Assembly: GCA_035610365.1 (NCBI GenBank)
Contig: CM069435.1
Location: 83,051,389-83,115,388 of the forward strand
Direction of reading: 5' to 3'
DNA length: 64,000 bases
Source of the DNA: Aquatica leii
Lineage: Eukaryota > Arthropoda > Insecta > Coleoptera > Lampyridae
Position 1 is the first letter of the stretch, and each line of letters opens with the position of its first letter. The position numbers and the translations under genes are program-made. Shown here piece by piece: positions 12,120 through 23,516 of the stretch. The notes under the pieces were generated by a model that was not told the origin of the DNA, did no database searches, and saw only the letters and a program-made list of their open reading frames with translations.

Positions 12120-12480
12120 TTACTTGTCGGAATTGTCGTTAAACTGGACATATCTCGCCAAATTGTAACAAACTTCATACTCTTCACCGTTTTGGCCGTA
12201 GACAAGCAAGGGTAAGTCGTCGCAATTGTAGTACTGTCTTCCGAAACTAAATCATGAGTCTACGGATCAAGTCGGAGATTCTCCATTATGTTTGACTTTG
12301 GACTTTATTTTAGACTTGACTGACTCTTGGATTTTAGATATGCCAGTGTTCCTGATGATTAACGTCCATATCTTAAGATTAGTATTATAGGTTTTTCTTT
12401 GGTCTTCGTGATACTGGTGCTTCTCGAACCATTCTGGGCGGTCCAGGGTGGCAAATTCTACAACCTTTGTGTATTCGTCT
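12120..12480 (+). pseudogene. Ty3/gypsy gag zinc knuckle and protease remnant
   Basis: A gag-type zinc knuckle is visible at 12125-12166: Cys-x2-Cys-x4-His-x4-Cys with the usual Gly-His, broken by one stop inside it. About 240 nt further, a retropepsin motif LRDTGASRTILGG begins at 12404, with the catalytic DTGAS at 12410-12424. The order is that of a Ty3/gypsy gag-pol transcript, and the reverse transcriptase follows at 12.7 kb. The intervening frame is full of stops, so this is a fossil. No 5' LTR was found upstream. Confidence 0.75.
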
Positions 12481-12699
12481 GTTTCCTTCTTCTAAGTCTT
12501 CTTATAATTTGGCTAACAACAATAAGTTTACGTTACTTGAATTAGTTTTTCTGCCCTTTTTTTTGTCACAACAACTGATTTGCGGCATCAATTTCTAGAA
12601 AGTGATTTTATAACTAGCAGCATGTCGCGGACGCATTCTTTAAACAATCTTTTGGTCTTGGTCACACTTCTCTTGTTCAACACCAAATACGTATTTTTG

Positions 12700-13450
12700 C
12701 TGAACCAATTAAACAGCGCTCCTATCCTCTCTCGCCTGCGTTGCAGAAGGTCGCTAATGAGAAGTTGGAGTCGATGTAAATATAGGTGTTGTAAAGCTGT
12801 TCAGTAGTCCGTGGTCTAATCCAATTGTTTTAATGATGAAGAAAGATCGGTTCTGTGTTGATTTTAGAAAAGTGTACCAGATAACTCAGAATGATGCTTA
12901 TCCGTTATCTTATAGTACCTTCAGTTTAGATCAGTTGAGACTTACACCTTCTCTTTCCAGCTTTGATATTTGGTTGGCGTAATGGAAAATTCCGCTATCA
13001 AAAGATTTCAAAGCGATTGATTGATTGAGTGTTAAGTGTGGATTTGGAATCTTACTGTTTTGCTTACTTAAACAATATTATAATTGCAACAACTACTTTT
13101 GATGAGCATATTAGCATATTAAAAAAAATGTTAGAACACTTAATCTCTGCTGGACTTACTTTACATCGAAAAAAAGTAATTTTTGCTTGACTGAATTAAA
13201 GTACCTCGGATACGTGGTCAATAAAAGTAGTCTGTTGGTAGACCAAGATAAGGTAACAAGCAATACTTAATATCTCTACTCCTTCAAACGTCACTGATGT
13301 CAGACGATTTATTAGTATGACTAGTTGGTATCGTCGCTTTATTCCTAACTGATTTTCTTTTACGTCTTCACTTTCGGATTTTACTCGTAAAAATATTTCT
13401 TTTTCTTAGACAGCAGAATGTCAGACCGCTTTTGATTCTGTTAAAAAGAG
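12700..13450 (+). pseudogene. Ty3/gypsy reverse transcriptase remnant
   Basis: Broken plus-strand RT. Visible pieces in order: a PYPLSPALQK-like segment near 12720, KKDRFCVDFRKVYQITQNDAYPLSY at about 12840-12915, the catalytic region as YLNNIIIATTTFDEHISILKKM starting at 13065, an AGLTLHRKK segment, and the connection VTDVRRFI...YRRFIPN near 13295-13350. In an active element the third piece is YLDD or YVDD; here both catalytic aspartates are asparagine (AAC AAT). Several frameshifts separate the pieces. Followed directly by the RNase H frame at 13452. Confidence 0.85.
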
Positions 13451-13451
13451 C

Positions 13452-13901
13452 TTGGTTGCGGTTTTGATTCAGTCGTGTTTTAATTTCTCGCTTTTTTATG
13501 TGGTACAGACTGATGCTTCAGACTGTGGTTTAGGTGTTGTGTTAAGTCAAACATTTGCAAATGTTGAAACAGTTGTTAGTTACATTAGTCGATCGCTCAC
13601 CAAGGTAAAGCAATATTATTTGACTACTGAGAAAAAATCTTTAGTTGTGTTACGGGTCATAGAGAAGTTTCGTTTTTATGTGAAAGAATCACAGTTCACT
13701 GTGATAACCGAGCATCATTCGTTGCTGTGGTTAAATTGTTTGCAAAGTCTATTACGACCAATAGTTCGTCAGTGTATTAGATTACAGCAATACAATTTTT
13801 TGATAATCTATGGAACAGGAAAGGATCACGTAGTTTTTGATGCGCTATTTCGCTCAATTCCTATACTAGCGGCTGTCCATTTTTTATGTCGTTATGCTTA
13901 A
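13452..13901 (+). pseudogene. Ty3/gypsy RNase H domain (open 149-codon remnant)
   Basis: The longest uninterrupted part of the gypsy element. It encodes the retrotransposon RNase H fold: QTDASDCGLGVVLSQ with the first catalytic aspartate (about residues 19-33), SYISRSL, TTEKKSLVVL with the catalytic glutamate, FYVKESQFTVITEHHSLLWL with the third acidic position replaced (usual TDH reads TEH), and the trailing LQQYNFLIIYGTGKDHVVFDALFR (usual VADALSR). The TEH and VFDALFR changes suggest decay even in the open part. It lies between RT and integrase as expected. Confidence 0.88.
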
Positions 13902-14189
13902 TTTGCCGTCTGCTTATTGTTGGTATAATAACCTTCTTAAACGTGTCTTGGATGCTCCTCATTAGTTTGTAAAATAGTCGTTAAAGAATAATGTTCTCTA
14001 TCGTCGTGTTGTTACTTCTTTTTCTTCTGATTCTTTTGATAATTGGAAAATAGTAATTCCTACTGAACAACATACGAAAATAATTTGTTAACTATCATAA
14101 TCCTCTTGCCGCTGGACTCTGATTTCAAAAACTACAGCTAGGATTCTACAACAATTTTCTGCCTCAATCTTCGAAAAGTCATAGTTATG

Positions 14190-14800
14190 TACTGGTGATC
14201 GATGACTATTATACTAAGCCTCATCAGTTCTTTCTGTTACGTTTAGCTTTCGCTACTTCTATTTGTAAAATTATCGAAAAACACATATTTCTTCTGTTTG
14301 GTGCTCTTCATTATCTTTTTACGAACAATGGTGTCTAGTTTCGTGTTAAAAAATTTGGAAACTTTTGCGCCACTTATGAGACAACAATAATTTTTACAGG
14401 TAGATATCATCCGAGTGCTATTGACACTGCAAAATACGAGACCATCGACTACTCCTTTCTTTGCACTTTTCGGACGCAAACACGTGCTTTCAGGAAATTT
14501 TTTTGGGGTATTTTCTTCTGATGTTTTTATTTCAAAATTTAAGATTGCTCGTTCAATGTCTTAATATGAAGCTATCCGTACACATATTTTTAAACAATTT
14601 TCTAAAGCGTACACGAAAACTCAAAATAGATATAATCTTTGTCGTCCACATGTGCGATATACAGTTAAAGATTTGGTATGGCGACGTAATTATACGCTTT
14701 CTGACGCCACTAGGCATTTTATTGCGAAACTAACACCTAAGTTCTTTAGACTTATTATTAGTAAAAAGGTTAGCCATCACTACTGATCAATTGTAAGGTA
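14190..14800 (+). pseudogene. Ty3/gypsy integrase core and C-terminal domain remnant
   Basis: Integrase catalytic core from about 14195: VIDDYYTKPHQF holds the first aspartate, LFTNNGVQF near 14315 is the second (usual TDNG has become TNNG), and GRYHPSAIDTAKYE near 14400-14440 is the region of the catalytic glutamate. A C-terminal segment follows at 14604-14785, with AYTKTQNRYN and VKDLVWRRNYTLSD, which matches the GPY/F-type chromatin-binding tail of gypsy integrases. Frameshifts occur between the core and the tail. After 14785 a serine-rich then basic stretch continues weakly to about 14950. Confidence 0.82.
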
Positions 14801-15344
14801 TCTGGCGTGCTAAGGATCTAAAACTAGATTAAAGCTTTTCGGACTCTGATTCGAATGAAAGTCTACACCAGGCAAACCGTCGGTCTGCCAACGTGTCGTT
14901 ATTACATCTTTGTCGGTGTAAACCACGTAAACTACGTCCTATATTGTCTGTGGCTTTTTTTAAACAAATAACTGTTTTTGATTTGAGTTACTTTTTTTGG
15001 TTCTTCTAGTTTTTTCGATTAACCGTTAAACAAATGTATGTAATGTTTGTCTTTGTTATTGTCTATGTTGAATAAATGAATTTATAGTAGATAACTAGTT
15101 TTTTTGTGGTTACTCTAGTCATTGGCTCGAGGTTATGTGATCGGATTGCTAGTTAATTCCTTTACTCAGATAGAGTAATATGACATTTGTCGACTGTAAC
15201 CAGATTCTTTATTAGTGAAATTTCCTCGTTAGTTTTGGTGCTTAGTGGTCTTGTTTGGACCTTTCATAATGTTTTTTAATTTAGTATGTTTGGAGCTTTT
15301 AGTTAGTTTACCTAAAAATGGCTATCCGTCGTAGGTTATTATTA

Positions 15345-15660
15345 TTTTGATTTTAGTTTTGTTTTTGGGAAGGATATCATACAGTCACCACCCAGCCTTA
15401 GTGTGAATGGGTTCACTGAGGTTTTGATTCTTTTGTTTTCTTGTTGTTTTATTTGAGCGTTTGGTTGGGCAGTCGGTTAGATTACTTGGGGTCGGCTATA
15501 TAAGGAAATGTAGAGTCGCACAACACTATTGTACTCCTTTTTCTCCTTCTGCCTCTCTTTCTTTTTTTTTGATCCATACCATGAGTGGGAGGAAGCTTGT
15601 TGTGTGAACTTGATGGTTACGCATTTAGAAAGGTTGGTTGTCTTCGACCCGGTATAAAAA
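15345..15660 (+). repeat. Possible 3' LTR of the gypsy element
   Basis: This moderately GC-richer stretch follows the polyprotein and contains a TATATAA box at 15497-15503 about 40 bp before a pyrimidine-rich region, the usual layout of an LTR promoter. Without a recognisable second copy upstream of 12 kb the LTR cannot be delimited, and terminal TG..CA and a primer-binding site were not found. Inference from position and the TATA box only. Confidence 0.35.
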
Positions 15661-17339
15661 ACTATTACAAATGTTTTCTAAAAGATAGATGGATTCAGCA
15701 AAGGCAATACAGAAAGCAAATTTACGTGTGAGAACAACTTGCTGTTATCAATGTTTTTAAAAACACGAAAAACAGTGTAGATTTGTCTACTTACACAGAT
15801 AATGAGCAAAGTGTAGAAATTGAAAGTGACGATTTTATTGTAATACACTGTAAACATGAATTTCAAGAAAATAATAGCAAAGAAGAGAAAATTCTAATAA
15901 AAACGACTGTAACGGACAGTTATGCTAAAGTGTTACATGCAAAAGCTGTGATTAAGAAAATCACCTATATAAAAGTAACATGAATGAGATATTTGCGGTG
16001 ATCAGTGAAGATGGGTGTGGATTACACTGAAAACTCCGCGTTTAGAAAACTTACTAGAAAACAAAAGTGAACGTCAAAACCAAAATAAAAAAAGCTAAAA
16101 AGGCGCCAGGAACGTTTTTAGCCTTTAGATCTTGGCAACAACAACAACACTAAATTCTAAAAAAACCAAATAATATTGATAAACAGTTTAATTGAGTAAA
16201 AGCTCTGCTACATTAATAATTTAACATTGATTTCATAAAAACAATCAAAAACAAATAAAATATAAAAATTATTAAACGAGCAAAGTTTTACACACATAAT
16301 ATAGAAATAAAAATTTATAACAAAATAATTGGTTACAATAAAACAAAAATTAATTAAGAAGAAAAAAAAATTCTACTTAAATTTAATTTTAAATTTAATT
16401 AAGAAAAACAACAAAGTTGAGTTCACAGTAACATTAAATTTAAAGTAACATTAAGTTCAAAGGCCTTCGTGTTCGTAAAACTACGTAATTATATCAAAAT
16501 AACAGTATCTCGCAGTTATACAAATACAACAACAAAAATATAAACGAGATAAAACATTGTTTTAATTTAGTAAAGAGTTGAATATTTGTTTTAAACTTGA
16601 CTAAGTGTCTTTAATTGTAAATTGCACCAAGTTGAAGCAACGGTAGGTAAAATAGCGTTAACTCATAGTTATATAAATTTAGTTTAAAGCTTTTTTGCAA
16701 TTAACAGCAAATTAAACGGTATAAATATTAATTTAAATACTTGTATAATCTTGGCGAGTTTGGGTTGACCGCAGTCCCCAAGCCTAGTAGCCAAAGATGA
16801 TGTCAAGAGTTGGTAAATTAATTGGAGACAACCCGCTACTATAGAGCAAAGATGAAAAACGGATAGCAAAATCTAATTTTTTCCATACATAACTTTACCG
16901 GGAAAATGGTTGTGTTTGATAAAAAAACAAAATCCGTTAACTAAAACGAAATTGAAGCATTAAACTTCCTACTTAACTATTTTACAAACGCATTTAAAAC
17001 CCGCAACTGCTACCTTGAATTTTGGAGGAACCACATCTTATTGTTTTCAGAGAGAGAGCTTTTATTCAACTGCCTTATTAATAAGAAAATATTTTTTTTT
17101 TATAAATGACACACGGACTGTCGACAGATATTTAAAATAAAACAATCTCTTATAAAGAAAGTGTAACTAACAAAGATGAAAAATAAAATAACACGTAATT
17201 TCATGTAAGTTTTGTACGAAGTTTTTGCATCCTACTTCAACCGTAAGCAAAGATAGTATAGAAGAAACATAACTCTTAAAGGTGTTAACATAAGCAAACG
17301 AATGTAATATCAAATTTATTAAATAAGTACACTAAACAC
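15661..17339. other. AT-rich spacer between two retroelements
   Basis: No family recognised. A short open frame at 15783-15983 is lysine/glutamate-rich but shows no motif or splice context that would support it as a gene. Confidence 0.45.
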
Positions 17340-17369
17340 ACAATAATGCACTAAACTTAATGTCTTTGT

Positions 17370-17750
17370 GGGATTTATGTTCTAGAGACCTAGTGGCAGC
17401 TTAAATATTTCTAGTAGAGGAAGGCAACCGGAGAGAGTTTATTATCCAATCCGGTTACCTCCCCTACGACCAGACAGGGTCGCCGCCGCCGAAGAAAATC
17501 CACAGGCTGATTAACAGTGGGGCCAACAAACCGTTGATTCTTGGATGTGATGCTAATGTACACCACATTTTTTGGGGGAGCACAAACACAAATTCAAGAA
17601 GTGAAAAACTTTTAAAATTTATTTTAAAAGGCAATTTGGACTTAATAAATAACGGACATGGGCCTACGTTTATAAACGTGTCGCGCAGAAAACCTATTGA
17701 CCTTACGCTTGCTAGTCCAATAGCGAGAAAAGTGATAAAAATGTAGCATG
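17370..17750 (+). pseudogene. LINE endonuclease, C-terminal part
   Basis: After a broken stretch (CSRDLVAA..., 17385-17520), the frame 17534-17746 reads ILGCDANVHHIFWGSTNTNS, the conserved GDxNAHH-W-GS block of APE-type LINE endonucleases, followed by a GNLDLINNGHGPTFINVSRR segment and DLTLAS. The aspartate and histidine of the catalytic core are present. The frame ends at a TAG at 17744. The linker to the RT (17750-18600) is heavily interrupted. Confidence 0.8.
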
Positions 17751-18459
17751 TATCAGATGAACCTTCTTTATCTGATCATAGATACATTCGATTCAACATT
17801 GATACAGACAGGGAACTCGTAATGTAATACAGAAACCCGAGAAAAATCGACTAGGATTTGTTCAACGAAACTTTAGCGGGCCAAATCAGGGACTGTCCCA
17901 CAGTTGCAGGATCAACGCACAAGCTGGATCTTACGACGGATAGTATTGTTAATTTATTAAAATCTGCATTTGAAGCTAGCTGCCCAAAAACTGTCAAACA
18001 AACTCCCAACAAAATAACTTGGTAGAACAGGGAACTTGACAAAGCAAGGGCACGCACTAAAAGGCTATTTAATACAGTCAAAAAAAAACGGAGACTGGGA
18101 TGAATACAAAACCAGCCTCACAAAATACAACAATGCCATTAAAAAAGCAAAGAAAGACTTATAAAGAAGGTACTGTAGGGACGTAGAAAACGAACCTACA
18201 AGTTCTCGACTCCAAAAAGCTCTGAGCAAAAACCGCACTAGCAACATTGGTTCTTTGCTGACCGTAAACGGAAAGTTTACAGACTCGGTTGAGTCTACTG
18301 CAAAAACACTTCCCGGGTTCGTCGTTAACTGAAGTTCCAGGAAGCACCAGTACCTAGAGGTAACAAACAAACGGGCACTCAAAAAAAACTGGGACTTAGC
18401 GAAAAAAATGTTCAATCCTGAAAACCTAGAATAGGAAATCAATACATTTAAACCCTTTC

Positions 18460-19390
18460 AGTCTCCAGGAGCCGATGGAATTTATCCCATCAAGCTGCAA
18501 CAAAGCTTTGCTGCTCTTAGAAGCTTTGTATGCAAAATTCTTAGAGCCAGCTGGCGGATTGTCAAGGTGGTATTTATACCAAAGCCAGGGAGATCGACGT
18601 ACGCCTAGGTTAAATCTTACAGACCTATCAGCTTAACTTCTTTTATCTTCAAACTACTTGAAGAAGTAGTCGACAAGTATATACGGGACGGGGCACTAAA
18701 GGCTTCGACTTTGCACCGAAACCAGTATGCTCACCAATCTGGAAAATCTTGCGAGCTAGCAATTCACCAACTAGTAAGCAGATGCGAAAATGCAATCCAA
18801 TACAATGATATTGCATTGGGTGCTTTTCTAGATATTGAAGGAGCATTTGACAATACTACCTTCACCTCAATTACAAGGGCAATGAAGAAAACAAAATTAC
18901 ACTTCTAGTTCGAAACTGGGTCAACTCAATGCTCATGAATAGGACGGTAACAGCTACTTTGTACGGTAGCACTGTGGGAGCCAAAGTGGCTGGCGGATAC
19001 CCACAAGGCGGAGTGTTATCACCCCTACTGTGGTGCCTTGTCATAGACGACCTACTACAGGAACTAGAAGACGGCGGGGTGTTTGCTTTAGGTTACGCTG
19101 ACGATCTCACCATTATCACAAACGGAAAGTTTAGGGCAACTGTATCGAACATAATGCAAAGTGCACTAAACATCGTCGAAAAATGGTGCAAAAAAGAGGG
19201 ACTATCAGTGAACCCAACTAAGACGGCAATTGTTCCGTTTACCAAACGACTCTCGATGACAAAAGATGTCAAATATCTAGGACTTACTCTTGATACTAGA
19301 CAGACTTTCGATGCTCATCTAGAAAAAGTCACAACGAAAGCTATCAGGGTTCTGAATACAACCAAACGGATGGTCGGACACACATGGTGA
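18460..19390 (+). pseudogene. LINE reverse transcriptase with intact YADD
   Basis: RT region of the LINE. A QSPGADGIYPIKLQ-like start is at 18465-18500 and RPISLTSF near 18625. The frame 18711-18908 includes HQSGKSCELAIHQLV and the palm motif LGAFLDIEGAFDN. The frame 18929-19390 carries GGYPQGGVLSPLLWCLVIDDLL, the catalytic GYADDLTII (YADD at 19094-19105), GLSVNPTKTAIVPF and VKYLGLTLD. The latter frame ends in TGA at 19388 where a glycine codon is expected, and continues in the same frame to 19762. Lesions are few: a stop or shift around 18908-18929 and the TGA. Confidence 0.88.
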
Positions 19391-19762
19391 TTGAAACCCA
19401 CAATGACCAAATGGTTGTATACTGTGGGAACAAGACCCACTATCACATACGGCGCGCTTGTATGGGGTAAGAGAACCAACCTGAAAAGCACAGCTGCAAA
19501 GCTAAGCAAAGTACAGAGAATGGCATGTCTACTGATAACAGGAGCGATGAGAACCACGCCCACAGCAGCCATGGAAGCACTACTTTTACTTCCACCATTA
19601 CACCTCGTTGTAATGATGCAAGCAAGACAAACAGCATACATGTTGCAGATTAATGGACACGCGTCAATTACCGGAAAAAACAAACCGGGTGTATACAACG
19701 TGCTGCGCGAAGAAACAATCTTAACTATGAGCAAAAAATTATCACATTTTAAAACAATTTAA
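19391..19762 (+). pseudogene. LINE RT thumb/connection segment
   Basis: In-frame continuation of the RT after the TGA at 19388-19390. It reads TYGALVWGKRT and LSKVQRMACLLITGAMRTTP, typical of the region between RT and RNase H in jockey/R1/LOA elements (TYG-x-VW; KVQR...TGA). The frame ends at TAA 19760 and a +1 shift leads into the RNase H frame. Confidence 0.82.
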
Positions 19763-19763
19763 A

Positions 19764-20400
19764 GTGATAATACCGTCACGAGACAAATGGACAAAAAACA
19801 TTTACCCGGGCGCGGTTAAAGGAACTATCTGGTACACAGATGGGACCAAAAATCGCAACGGTACCGGAGCAGGAGTATATGGAGACAAGCACCATGGGAA
19901 GCAATTTTCGCTGACTTTGTGTAAATACGCATCCGCTATTCAAGCTGAAGTTGCTGCTATTGACTGGTGTGTAAAGAATAATATCGACTCGAAATCATTC
20001 ACAAATGGGCCGATATCGATCATGCCTGACAGCCAAGCAGCACTGCTGGCGCTAAAATCACCAGTAATAAAATCCAAACTGATTATGGCATGCATAAACA
20101 GTGTGGAAATATTGGCAAATCGCCAACCTGTGCAGCTCATCTGGATACTAAAAGACCAGAATGTAAAGGGTAACCTAATGGCGTACGCACTAGCAAAAAA
20201 GAGCACAACAGGGACATATATCGGACCTGAACCCGTTTTCGGAATCGCATACGAGACCGGAAAAGAAATAATTTGCAGCAAACTTGCAGCGGAGCATGGA
20301 AAAACTCTTCCTTACACAGAAACAATTAAACACTCAAACTGCACAAAAATTAAGGAAATTAAGACTAATTACAGGGCACTGTGGCCTTAACAAACATATG
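19764..20400 (+). pseudogene. LINE RNase H domain
   Basis: Frame 19764-20390 encodes RNase H: IWYTDGTKN (first catalytic Asp), YASAIQAEVAAIDWCV (catalytic Glu), MPDSQAALLALKSP (second catalytic Asp), then a final helix region with the usual third acidic residue less clear (KDQNVKGNLMAYALAKKS, where families usually show H-x-G-x2-GNExADxLA). The loss of GNExAD is notable because the first three acidic sites are kept. A frameshift between about 20290 and 20390 connects to the C-terminal frame. Confidence 0.85.
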
Positions 20401-20610
20401 CATAAAATGGGACTGCAAAGTAGCCCCTTATGCCGCGGATGCTTGGAAGACGACGAGAATCCGCAGCATCTGCTGTGCAAATGCAAAGCGTATCAAATGC
20501 AACGCACAACGATTCTCGGAAAACCAAAGCTAACCGATGATGAGTTGAAAAAAGCCCCTTGGAATAAACTTCTGGACTTCATTGACAAAACAGAACTGAT
20601 GAGAGAGTAA
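20284..20610 (+). pseudogene. LINE C-terminal zinc-knuckle-like tail
   Basis: Frame 20284-20610 reads LRLITGHCGLNKHMHKMGL then CRGCLEDDENPQHLLCKC, a Cys-x2-Cys-x8-His-x3-Cys arrangement that is the usual C-terminal zinc knuckle after RNase H in this LINE group. It ends at a proper stop (TAA 20608-20610). Confidence 0.8.
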
Positions 20611-20690
20611 TAAATCAGAGGTGCACAAAAGAACCAAGAAGACCGCAGTGCAGGGGCGCTAGACGAACTACCTCTTCAATTAAAAGAACA

Positions 20691-23516
20691 AAAAAAAACC
20701 GTAAAAGCATACATTAATTGAAAACAAAGTTACTTAAAACCTTGAAATAACAAATATGAATTTAAAATACTTCAATTAAACAGCAACTAAAGATTTATCA
20801 ATAAAAAAAATACATAAATTCAAACGCAAGTTACAAAATGTTAAACTAAAAGACCTGAAGGCATTTTTATATTTTACTTTATCTAACAGTTTAAAAGGAC
20901 TCAAAAGTGGAGTCTTATGCTACCTAGAATGCTAAACTATAAAACAAAAGCAAATCTTAATTAATATTTTACAAAAATATAATGATTATGTAACCAAAAT
21001 AACTATAAATAGCTATGAAGACGTTATAAGTTTATTTTATATCCGCTTAATTTAAAATAGTTTTAAATAAAACTACGGTGTAAAACCACAACGTAAAAAA
21101 CGTAAATACACAATTTATAGTTATTTAATATATAAAAGTATTGTGTAAAACTTTTATATTTTAAATAAAAATCATTCAACCCTCTCTTTAACGGTCACAT
21201 TTTTTAACGGATAATATTTTATATCTTGTTGGTGCACGTTATTGAGAAGTTTTACTGTATTAATTTTTTTTAAGAAGTTTGCTAAAAAAATGATGAAGAA
21301 TAATAAAAATAAACTTAATATAATTTCTGCTGCGATTCTCTGTAATAAACTTGACGCAAACAGCTCTAAACGTGCCGTTTTACTTGTCAATATAATTAAA
21401 TAAATTGAATAAAACGTAAATCTTTGAATAGAAATTGTCACGATTTTTCTGCAAAAATTAGTTTTCTTTAAAATAAGTCGGGAAAATAACAATTAGACGT
21501 GCTTATACTACAATCATGTATTTGTAGTAAATTTCAATTAAAAAAACGTTCAAACGTGACTAATCCAACACGAAGCAACAAAATTGCACAAGCAAGATTT
21601 ATGGAAATCCAATTTTACTCATTAATAGATTAGAATTTGTATGTTTTATAGAGTATAAAGCTTTCATTTACATTAGGAAGTAGGATTTTTGCACTTTTTT
21701 TTCTATTGATTGTTACCAAGCTTTTAGAGAATTAAATTAGTATAAAAGAAAAATAGCTTTTAACGCTTTGTTCGGCAAGCTTTAAAATGCACAAAGGCAT
21801 TATTTTAATAAAACACAAACTTTTAAAGTAATGCATCAGTTTTATATCTGAAATTAATTTTAGGTTTAAACAACACATATCTAAATGGTAACACCAAATT
21901 ACCTTACAATTTGGCTAATGGAATTTGAGGAAGTCTAGTATTAATAGCACCATTGAACGGTAGTTTATAATAATAAACGAAGTACATTGTATAGCAATTG
22001 CCAGACGCGATTATTGCAAGCAAAAGCAGTTATTTATGCTGAATAACAATCTGTAAAATTCAGGTCATGAATTGGGAACTAGCTGTTCGATACATACAAC
22101 GTTTGCCCTTAACTCTAATGGCATAGCTTTAATGGATACTACATTTTAAAGGCATTAAGATACGTATTTACAGTTTTAATTTTTTGTGTTAAAACCGATT
22201 AACTTCATTTTACTATTACTGCCTTCATTCGTAATACCTTTAATGATTTTAAAGATAATTGTGGTAATAGATTTTACACAAGCTTAAACGAGTCTTGTAA
22301 AATTTACTATTATTACTAATTATGAATAGCGTAAAATGTTCAAACACAATTAACCAATTTAAAAAGATATTTACCACGTGATGTGATGTTTGCAATTTCG
22401 TATATTAAAAAACGCACGAGGAGATTGGAATAAATAAAAGGTAAGGTTTTATTTTTCTGGAATCGAATATGTAAACAGCAAAGAAACAGCTGCCGGAAAT
22501 GTGGAAGGGATCTCATCAAAAATATATTCTGTCCGCATACTGTATAACGGTTTCCTATTATATATTTTAGTGATACATATATGTATTTGTAAAAAATAAC
22601 AAAACATTGCTTGTCAACATTTCGGTGTAAAACGTAGTTTAGGTTTACAAAAAACTGCGTTTTTAAGCGCTAACACAAAAAAAATTAATTAAATTACTGT
22701 CAATTAAAGTTTAAGTCGAGACAAAATTTTTCTCAAACCGTTGAATAATTGCAAACGGTTGTAATTCATCCATCTGTGAATTCGGACAAATTAAAGAGGT
22801 TGTAATACGCCCTATGGTTTTTATAACTGGTTTTCCCTTTTCATTTTTCTTATTTTAGTATAGCAGTTAACAATAACGCGCTATTGTATTGTTTAAACAA
22901 GTAAATATTTATAATTGAAAATTATCAATGAAAACAAAAATTATGATTGATTTTTTTTGCATTTTTTTAACAAAATGAATATAAAATTAAATTCAACTAA
23001 TTCAAATATTTTATTGTAATTTTTAATACGTATGTTAGACAACATTGTATTAAACAAAACGAAATAATAAGTTTGTGTTAAGCTTCTTTGCAGGTTTCTT
23101 TGCCGCACCCTGTTATCAAATTAATAATAATAATAAATAAATGTTTTAAACAAATAAACATTACGTTGTGACAATACCGTAAAATCTTTTAAGAAACATA
23201 CAACAAAGCGCTACTAGACCGCACATGGTTTTTTAAGCCGGATGACGCATCTATAGATGCACAAAAATGTAATTTTACGCCAATTTTTTTAATAAAGTTC
23301 AAGAAGAATAATCATTATTCTGATGAACCAAAGGTCTCAAAAAAAACATGGGCGTGTACTAGTGTACACATGTAAGAAGTGAAACTTCTTTATGGCCTTA
23401 TTTTTCGCAAAATGATCTACATGCAACTTTTCAGAAATTGGTTAAATAAAGTTAAATTAGATAAAGTTTAAACAAAAAGATTTTTTATCATAGACATGAA
23501 TACAAATAATACAATT
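20691..23516. other. AT-rich intergenic stretch
   Basis: No supported gene. The 106-codon minus-strand frame at 21172-21492 has a hydrophobic run but no recognisable domain or splice context, and is not called as a gene. Confidence 0.45.

Larger units (their letters stand above)
17340..20690 (+). mobile_element. Non-LTR retrotransposon of the jockey/R1/LOA type, 5'-truncated
   Basis: One plus-strand LINE carrying the C-terminal part of an APE-type endonuclease, a full RT region, an RNase H domain and a C-terminal zinc-knuckle-like tail, in that order. The endonuclease starts abruptly near 17370 with a CSRDLVA segment, so roughly its first third is missing, as in a 5'-truncated insertion. A short UTR after the last stop at 20610 leads to an A-rich run at 20680-20700. 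GC content is clearly higher than in the surroundings, and key catalytic boxes are intact, suggesting a relatively recent insertion. An RNase H domain points to the I/jockey superfamily; the exact clade is uncertain. Confidence 0.85.

Noticed and set aside
18065-18442. 125-codon minus-strand frame
   Set aside because: Antisense shadow of the LINE linker region.
19315-19734. 139-codon minus-strand frame
   Set aside because: Antisense shadow of the LINE RT.
21172-21492. 106-codon minus-strand frame with a hydrophobic run
   Set aside because: No recognised domain, no splice context, and composition matches AT-rich background; not enough to call a gene.
23318-23340. CTGATGA as a fourth hammerhead core
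   Set aside because: No stem II and no properly placed GAAA follow it.
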